Below, piece by piece: positions 34,929 to 39,141 of a stretch of 39,141 nt of DNA (position 1 is its first letter; each line of letters opens with the position of its first letter). Below the pieces are notes generated by a model. That model saw nothing but the letters and a program-made list of their open reading frames with translations, had not been told where the DNA came from and did not search any database. Source of the stretch: CAZFAP01 sp964516325 (lineage in GTDB: Bacteria; Auribacterota; JABMQX01); the NCBI GenBank assembly GCA_964516325.1, contig CAZFAP010000021.1, positions 1 to 39,141 on the forward strand, read 5' to 3'. The position numbers and the translations under genes were made by a program.

Positions 34929-35280
34929 CCTTCACTGAGCGTCGGAGTCGAACGACTCCTCGGGAAAGCGGTATTTTTGCTCTTACAAGATGCTGTCGGG
35001 GCGCCAGTATATCCAAGTCACAGCACTCGCGGTGCCAGATGCTTGCGTACACGACTCTGCCAGAGAAGGGCCTCTGAAGGGGACAGCAGGGATCCGACGA
35101 GCCGCTAAATCGCTCAATAATTCCGGGACGTATTTTCCGACAGCCTGCCCGACGGCTACCGCCAGGGGAGGAATGGATAGAACCACGAAGAACACGAAGG
35201 GCACAGAGGGGGACCCCGCCTGGGTGGGTGGGCACCGCCCGTAAGCGACGAGAGAGAACCAAATAGGGTCCCGCGGACCC
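34929..35280. other. Intergenic region with a phrase repeat
   Basis: About 350 bases. ACCACGAAGAACACGAAGGG at 35181-35200 is a phrase-like repeat of the same style as those at 2122, 16278 and 37264, made of near-duplicate words (CACGAAG/CACGAAG). A minus-strand frame of 137 codons runs from 35262 into the minisatellite, but it has no recognisable N-terminus and I do not count it as a gene. Confidence 0.55.
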
Positions 35281-35733
35281 CTACGGGTCCTCCATGACCT
35301 TGTAGTAACGTATTCGCACGCCCGGGGGCAATACTGGCCCCATTGAGTCAACCCACGTGGTCGCCGTGTTCCCCGCCGAAGCCACGTCGTCTGCGAGAAC
35401 GTCCCACAAGAGCATGTCGCTGGAGTTGTAAACCGAATAGGTTTTTTGCGTCGGTCTCCTCCACTTGAGGACGCCCCCGGTGACCGCCCAAGCCATACGC
35501 TTGCCCCAATACTCGCGCTTATGTCGGTTCCTCGGGCGTCTACCAAGTCGCTTGAGGACTTCAATCTTGCGGAATTGAATCTTCGGTTTCTTCTCGAGAT
35601 GCCACCGATTGATCGCATCAAGAACGTCCTCAGGCTTTTTGAATGTCGGAAGTATGCCCATGTGGCCACAGCGGAGAAAAACCTTGTCAAAAGAGGTGGG
35701 GCTTTGTTCTTGGCGCTTTGGTATCATCTTCAT
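35281..35733 (-). CDS. Hypothetical protein ending in the shared R-[FY]-Y module, probably chimeric
   Basis: The open frame has 150 residues. The first ~85 are basic and unlike any family I recognise (FKKPEDVLDAINRWHLEKKP, then RLGRRPRNRHKREYWGKR), with no signal peptide. The last ~65 (LKWRRPTQKTYSVYNSSDML to VRIRYYKVMEDP) are the C-terminal module found in the large LTD protein, the HAF protein and the two stubs next door. In the other genes this module follows an exported domain. The mismatch suggests a fusion of a module stub to unrelated DNA, or a decayed gene. No strong ribosome site precedes the ATG at 35733. Treat as real only if expressed. Confidence 0.5.
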   Translation of the reverse strand: MKMIPKRQEQSPTSFDKVFLRCGHMGILPTFKKPEDVLDAINRWHLEKKPKIQFRKIEVLKRLGRRPRNRHKREYWGKRMAWAVTGGVLKWRRPTQKTYSVYNSSDMLLWDVLADDVASAGNTATTWVDSMGPVLPPGVRIRYYKVMEDP

Positions 35734-35878
35734 AGCCGACCGCCCGCCTTAGCGTAAACTCGCTCCATTTTCGCCTATGGCCTGTGGTCTCGCCCGGACT
35801 GGCTATCTCTGTCGCCCTTCTGGCCACTCCGATAGGAACGCCCGCGCCGCTGCCCGAATGGACAACCGGACGGCTTCC

Positions 35879-37072
35879 CTACCATGGGAGAATTTCCAAC
35901 CGATAGTATCGCGACCGCAGCTCCGGAGGGGCCGAATCACTCCGTTTCAGCAGAACTCTCCCGGGCGACGAAATCCCCCCGTTCAGCCACTCTCCAAGCT
36001 GATCGCACAGTTCAATTCGGTAGTATCTGTTACTCTCTACTTGCCAAACAACATGCACAATGCCGGGACGCACCTCGAGCAGAAACAGTTCGCTTCCCTT
36101 TGGTGTAAGCAGAAACGAGCGGGTTCTTCCACCTTTGTCGCCTAGCCCGACAATCCAACCCTTGTCGTTGATGTCGGTCGGGCACGTCCCCCCAAAGGTC
36201 CATCCGCCTTGCTCCAGGATGGGCGAAAGGTCAACCAGTCCGGCCTGGGGATGCCACAAGAAAGCCCAACCATACGCATAACCAACAACCCACCCAAATT
36301 GGTTCACTGCTACTGCGCGCGTGCCGCGCGTGTCCCCTGGCGTTAGGTCCTTGGTCTGTCCCTTCTCGTACAGAAAGGCGTGCCCTAAGTTTGTGTTCAG
36401 AGTGGCCTCTCCGACGACTTCCCCGCCATCGTTTATATCACAGGCAATGCCTGTTTCTCCGCCCAGAGTTGGTATGTCGGTAAATACCCCGGCTCTCCAA
36501 AGGAAGGGGTTCGGCGAGGAGCTTGACCCTTTCCAACCCACTATCTCCCCGCAATCATTTATGCCTTGAGCTTCTCCCATCTCCTCTGTTAAACTCATAA
36601 CCATCCCGTCTTGAAAAAGCGCCGGGCAGTAATCTCCATCCGCGAGACTGGCGCGGCCTACGACCTGGCCAGAGTTGTTGATCGCCAGCGCACGAGTCAT
36701 CGAACCAAGAGGCTTCATTACCCCATTCTGGTGTATAAAAGCCTTGGCATTGGTGCCGCCGCTATCGTGAGAGTAGCCCACCAGTTGGCCGCTTTCGTTA
36801 ATGTCGAGTGCCAGACTGTTGTACCTGTTCTCAAGCGTGCCGAGGTCCGACATACCATCTATGGCTGTCCAGAGGAATGCTCTTGTCTCCCATCTGTCTC
36901 CGTAAGCGTACCCGACCACCTGGCCCGTATTGTTAACTCCAAGGGCCCGGACGTTGTCCATCATCGAGCCAAGGTCGCCCAGGTCAATAGCTGGGTTGTA
37001 CTCCACGCCGTTGCCCGCAAAGGGCAGTAATACGAGCGCCACGCCAACGAGCCCGCTCTTGATTCGGTTCAT
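35879..37072 (-). CDS. Secreted HAF-repeat protein with the shared C-terminal module
   Basis: This 397-residue protein has a signal peptide (GLVGVALVLLPFAGNG) and seven HAF-type repeats between residues ~42 and ~345. Each has an [AT]-x-x-[IV]-N-x-x-G-x-[IV]-V-G core followed by an A-F-L-W-like end (ALGVNNTGQVVGY, ALDINESGQLVGY, ALAINNSGQVVGR, AQGINDCGEIVGW, ACDINDGGEVVGE, AVAVNQFGWVVGY, PTDINDKGWIVGL). These repeats probably form a beta-propeller. The final ~65 residues (IVHVVWQVESNRYYRIELC to LRSRYYRLEILPW) match the module of the neighbouring stubs. The ATG at 37072 follows AAAGGAGGGG. HAF proteins are extracellular and of unknown role. It is the only intact gene of this minus-strand cluster. 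Confidence 0.88.
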   Translation of the reverse strand: MNRIKSGLVGVALVLLPFAGNGVEYNPAIDLGDLGSMMDNVRALGVNNTGQVVGYAYGDRWETRAFLWTAIDGMSDLGTLENRYNSLALDINESGQLVGYSHDSGGTNAKAFIHQNGVMKPLGSMTRALAINNSGQVVGRASLADGDYCPALFQDGMVMSLTEEMGEAQGINDCGEIVGWKGSSSSPNPFLWRAGVFTDIPTLGGETGIACDINDGGEVVGEATLNTNLGHAFLYEKGQTKDLTPGDTRGTRAVAVNQFGWVVGYAYGWAFLWHPQAGLVDLSPILEQGGWTFGGTCPTDINDKGWIVGLGDKGGRTRSFLLTPKGSELFLLEVRPGIVHVVWQVESNRYYRIELCDQLGEWLNGGISSPGRVLLKRSDSAPPELRSRYYRLEILPW

Positions 37073-37615
37073 GGTTCCCCTCCTTTGCTTTTTTGTTCCT
37101 CTCCTTCGTTTCCCTGTCGTTGGTCCCGACCCCTGCCACTGACGCCCCCAATTCAACTCCTCGCCAGGCAACAAGTCAAGCAGATTTGCGTGCCGCCAGT
37201 AATCCGTCGGTTACGGGGGGACTCACCGCAAAGGGCGCAGAGATCGCAGAGAAGAAGAATTTTGACAGGATAACAGGATTGACCGGATGACAGGATTCTC
37301 CTCTTGCGCCATATCCTGTTCATCCTACAAATCCTGTCCCAAGAAAATTCGCACAGGATGGTCCTGTCCGTCCTTTGTGGCGCCGAGGGCGGAATCATCG
37401 TGTCCACCTTGTTTGCGTGCCTGGCGACTTCGCGAGAGACCTCCCGAGGGCGAGGGATTGCGGGACGAAGGGGAATGTGCTTGACGGTGAGAGGCTGATT
37501 TGTTATCGGTTCCGCAGGTAGGTGGTTGTAAGGAAGGAAAGGCGGGACGGACAGGCTGACAAAAAATCAGGCGGAGATGATTTCCTCCGTAAGGGCAGGG
37601 AGAGGGAGGTGGAGA
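37073..37615. other. Intergenic region with dispersed repeats
   Basis: About 540 bases between divergent genes. It carries the third ~45-bp repeat and the GACAGGATAACAGGATT phrase (37264-37280), repeated in varied form to about 37300. An inverted relative lies at 37310-37342 (ATCCTGTTCATCC, AAATCCTGTCCC), so the two halves can pair. No gene is supported. Confidence 0.65.
37199..37242. repeat. Dispersed ~45-bp repeat, copy 3
   Basis: It begins GTAATCCGTCGGTTACGGGG and continues through GGGACTCACCGCAAAGGGCG. It is closest to the copy at 16088, with which it shares GTTACGGG and GGGACTCACCGCA. Confidence 0.85.
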
Positions 37616-38593
37616 ATGAAGAAGAATGTCGTTCCGGTAATTATCGGACTTGTGGCTATCGCTGCGATAATCCTAATCATCGCTCTGAAATCGAAATCGG
37701 GGCAGGCAGTTGCCCTGATTCTGAAGACTCGGACGAACGAGTTTTTCCAGACGATGGAAAAAGGGGGCGTGCAAGAGGCAAAAAAGCTGGGCGTCAAGTT
37801 GCTGGTGCAGTCGGCGTCGAGGGAGACAGCGATCGAGGAGCAGGCGGACATTGTGGCGGCGATGGTCGGGAGGAAAGTGGGGGCGATCCTGATCGCGCCG
37901 GCGGATTCGAAGGCGTTAGTCACGCCGCTGCTGAAGGCGAACAAGGCTGGGATTCCAATCGTCAATCTGGATAATCCGCTCGACGCCGAGACGGTGAAGG
38001 CGCAGGGGCTGGAATACGTGGCGTATATCGGGACGGACAACGTCCAGGGAGCGTACATGGCGACTCGCGAGCTTATCAGGGCGATGGGGGGAAAGGGGAA
38101 TGTGGCAATGTTAGAGGGGATTCGAGCTGCCGACAATGCTCAGAAGCGGAGGGACGGGTTTCTGAAGGCCGTGGCGGAGACGAAGGGGAAAGTCGTGGAA
38201 GTGGATCGCGACACGGCGAACTGGGAAACGGAGCAGGCAGCAAACATCTTCGGGGGGATGCTCCAGAGGCATTCGGAGATAGAGGGGCTTTTCTGCGCGA
38301 ATGACAACATGGCGCTGGGAGCGATCAAGGCGATCGAAGCAGCGGGGAAGACTGGAAGAATCCTCGTGGCGGGGTTTGACAACCTGAAGGCGATTCAGGG
38401 GGAGGTCTTGAAGGGGACGGTTCACTGCACGATTGACCAGCACGCCGACTGGATGGCGGCGGAGGGGGTTAAAATGGCGCAGAAGCTGATGCGCGGCGAG
38501 AAAATCCCCGAAAGCGACCGCGTGAAGCTGGTGAACCTGGAACTGATAACGAAGGAAGTCCTGCTGAAAAAGCAGCAGGAAGGGAAGAAATAG
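37616..38593 (+). CDS. Periplasmic sugar-binding protein (RbsB-like) with N-terminal anchor
   Basis: The protein has 325 residues from the ATG at 37616, behind GAGGGAGGTGG. A single hydrophobic helix (VVPVIIGLVAIAAIILIIAL) with no lipobox cysteine suggests an uncleaved anchor or an unusual signal. The two-lobed Peripla_BP_4 core follows: ALILKTRTNEFFQTMEKGG, GAILIAPADSKALV, IPIVNLDNPL, GIRAADNAQKRRDGF, GLFCANDNMALGAIKAIEA and VAGFDNLKAIQG. These are typical of ribose-, galactose- or autoinducer-binding proteins of ABC importers, or of sensor partners. No permease or ATPase gene follows within the window. The ligand cannot be told. Confidence 0.9.
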   Translation: MKKNVVPVIIGLVAIAAIILIIALKSKSGQAVALILKTRTNEFFQTMEKGGVQEAKKLGVKLLVQSASRETAIEEQADIVAAMVGRKVGAILIAPADSKALVTPLLKANKAGIPIVNLDNPLDAETVKAQGLEYVAYIGTDNVQGAYMATRELIRAMGGKGNVAMLEGIRAADNAQKRRDGFLKAVAETKGKVVEVDRDTANWETEQAANIFGGMLQRHSEIEGLFCANDNMALGAIKAIEAAGKTGRILVAGFDNLKAIQGEVLKGTVHCTIDQHADWMAAEGVKMAQKLMRGEKIPESDRVKLVNLELITKEVLLKKQQEGKK

Positions 38594-38825
38594 TCCTCGG
38601 CGTCTTTGCGGATCTTCCGGTCTCGCTGATGCTCCTGCCGGAGAGGGCTTGGGAGGCGTGCTGGCTGCCTCCTGGCCTGTCTGCGAGCGGCGCGTGCCCG
38701 TGGACCCAATTATGCTTTCGTGCACGGCGGAATGATTCCCGCCCCCTCACCTCTTACGAGAATACCCGCACCACATTTTCCCGTAAACCTTTTTTGCGGG
38801 ATGCGCGTCTAAGGGATAGAAACGA
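38594..38825. other. Intergenic region, nothing recognised
   Basis: About 230 bases after the binding-protein gene. CCCG...GCGGG (about 38791-38811) with an internal T-run (CCTTTTTT) could end the transcript weakly. No gene, promoter or known motif was seen. Confidence 0.4.
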
Positions 38826-38933
38826 GGAAAGGTTTCTGGGTGTCTCCGCGTACTGGTAGTGAAGGAAAAGGGCATAGTAGGCCCGCATACAAAGGCACCC
38901 CATGACAAACCTTTCCCAGAACCTGCTATGCCC
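38826..38933. other. Overlapping inverted repeats: candidate structured RNA or terminator
   Basis: GGAAAGGTTT (38826-38835) is complementary to AAACCTTTCC (38907-38916). GGGCATAGTAGG (38870-38881) pairs with CCTGCTATGCCC (38922-38933), 12 bases with one G-U. The two pairings interlock, giving an H-type pseudoknot or two alternative folds. TTCTGGG (38834-38840) can also pair with CCCAGAA (38915-38921). On the minus strand the 12-base stem is followed by TTTTCCTT, so it may be the terminator of the partial gene ending at 39046. A short mobile element with 12-base ends is another reading, but no target duplication is visible. Confidence 0.5.
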
Positions 38934-39045
38934 TGTTCGGACTCATTCTTTCATTCTTTCCGAAGGCCGCGGCCCCGCGGCAGCACGTTAATCTCCGCCG
39001 GGCAGAATTGCCGTGGCGGCCCCCTTCGACGGTGCATGTCTCTCC

Positions 39046-39141
39046 CTATTTTGGCGCTTTCCTTTCCGCCCCGATTCTCTTTTTCAGCTCGGCGAGCTTC
39101 GGATTCTGCGGCGCGAGCTTGATTGCTTCGTCCGCGTCTTG
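39046..39141 (-). CDS. C-terminal end of a TPR-like protein, partial
   Basis: The last 31 codons of a minus-strand gene enter from the right edge, ending in TAG (39046-39048). They read DADEAIKLAPQNPKLAELKK and then RIGAERKAPK. The first part has the spacing of a TPR helix (ADEAIKLAPQNP); the basic tail is typical of a C-terminus. The start and family lie outside the window. Codon use is consistent with the neighbouring genes. It is too short to say more. Confidence 0.65.
   Translation of the reverse strand, partial: QDADEAIKLAPQNPKLAELKKRIGAERKAPK

Noticed and set aside
34849..35262. 137-codon minus-strand frame ending in the minisatellite
   Set aside because: It has no ribosome site, signal peptide or recognisable domain. 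Only its end is regular, due to the repeat.
38870..38933. Miniature transposable element with 12-base ends
   Set aside because: No flanking target duplication and no second copy in the window. The minus-strand T-run fits a terminator equally well, so I kept it only as a structured element.

Overview
The window looks like a chromosomal piece of a free-living, moderately GC-rich bacterium with a large secretome. Several traits resemble the PVC group or deep-branching candidate phyla such as Hydrogenedentota or Sumerlaeota: a Tat-exported Gfo/Idh/MocA oxidoreductase, a giant lamin-tail/CotH/thrombospondin-3 protein, a HAF-repeat protein, beta-helix remnants, and intergenic DNA full of palindromic, phrase-like repeats. 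This placement is inference from family content. No rRNA, tRNA, phage, IS transposase or CRISPR array was recognised.

Layout. 1-554 holds a tandem array of about 120-bp stem-loop cassettes. 555-1862 (minus) is the Tat oxidoreductase. 2455-7620 encodes a 1721-residue surface or secreted protein. 7718-14930 is a complete branched-chain amino-acid operon: promoter, leader peptide rich in Val and Leu, attenuator, ilvD-ilvB-ilvN-ilvC-leuA and terminator. 14929-15900 (minus) is an exported DUF2225 protein. 15901-16787 is repeat-rich and ends in a promoter plus an intrinsic terminator lying upstream of a cold-shock gene (16788-16988). 17162-19930 pairs nagB with a DUF4954 hexapeptide-repeat protein. 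20132-25719 is a coupled pair of exported proteins: a clan GH-D (alpha-galactosidase-like) enzyme and a large multidomain protein with a helical C-terminus. 25762-29958 (minus) carries galactokinase, a subtilisin-like protease and a thioredoxin-TPR protein. 30722-33765 carries a GH130 enzyme and an M23 peptidase. 33981-37072 (minus) is a decaying cluster of secreted-protein genes that share a C-terminal module ending in R-[FY]-Y-[RK], including a 21-bp minisatellite. 37616-38593 is an orphan sugar-binding protein, and the right edge cuts a TPR-like gene.

How it fits together. The metabolic core makes valine, isoleucine and the leucine precursor. Around it are parts for using glycans: an extracellular GH-D hydrolase feeding galactose to GalK, GH130 acting on beta-mannosides, NagB returning amino sugars to glycolysis, and a periplasmic sugar-binding protein. 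The best regulatory find is the ilv attenuator, where mutually exclusive pairings can be read directly from the sequence. The best evolutionary find is the minus-strand cluster at 34-37 kb, where at least two genes are reduced to C-terminal stubs.
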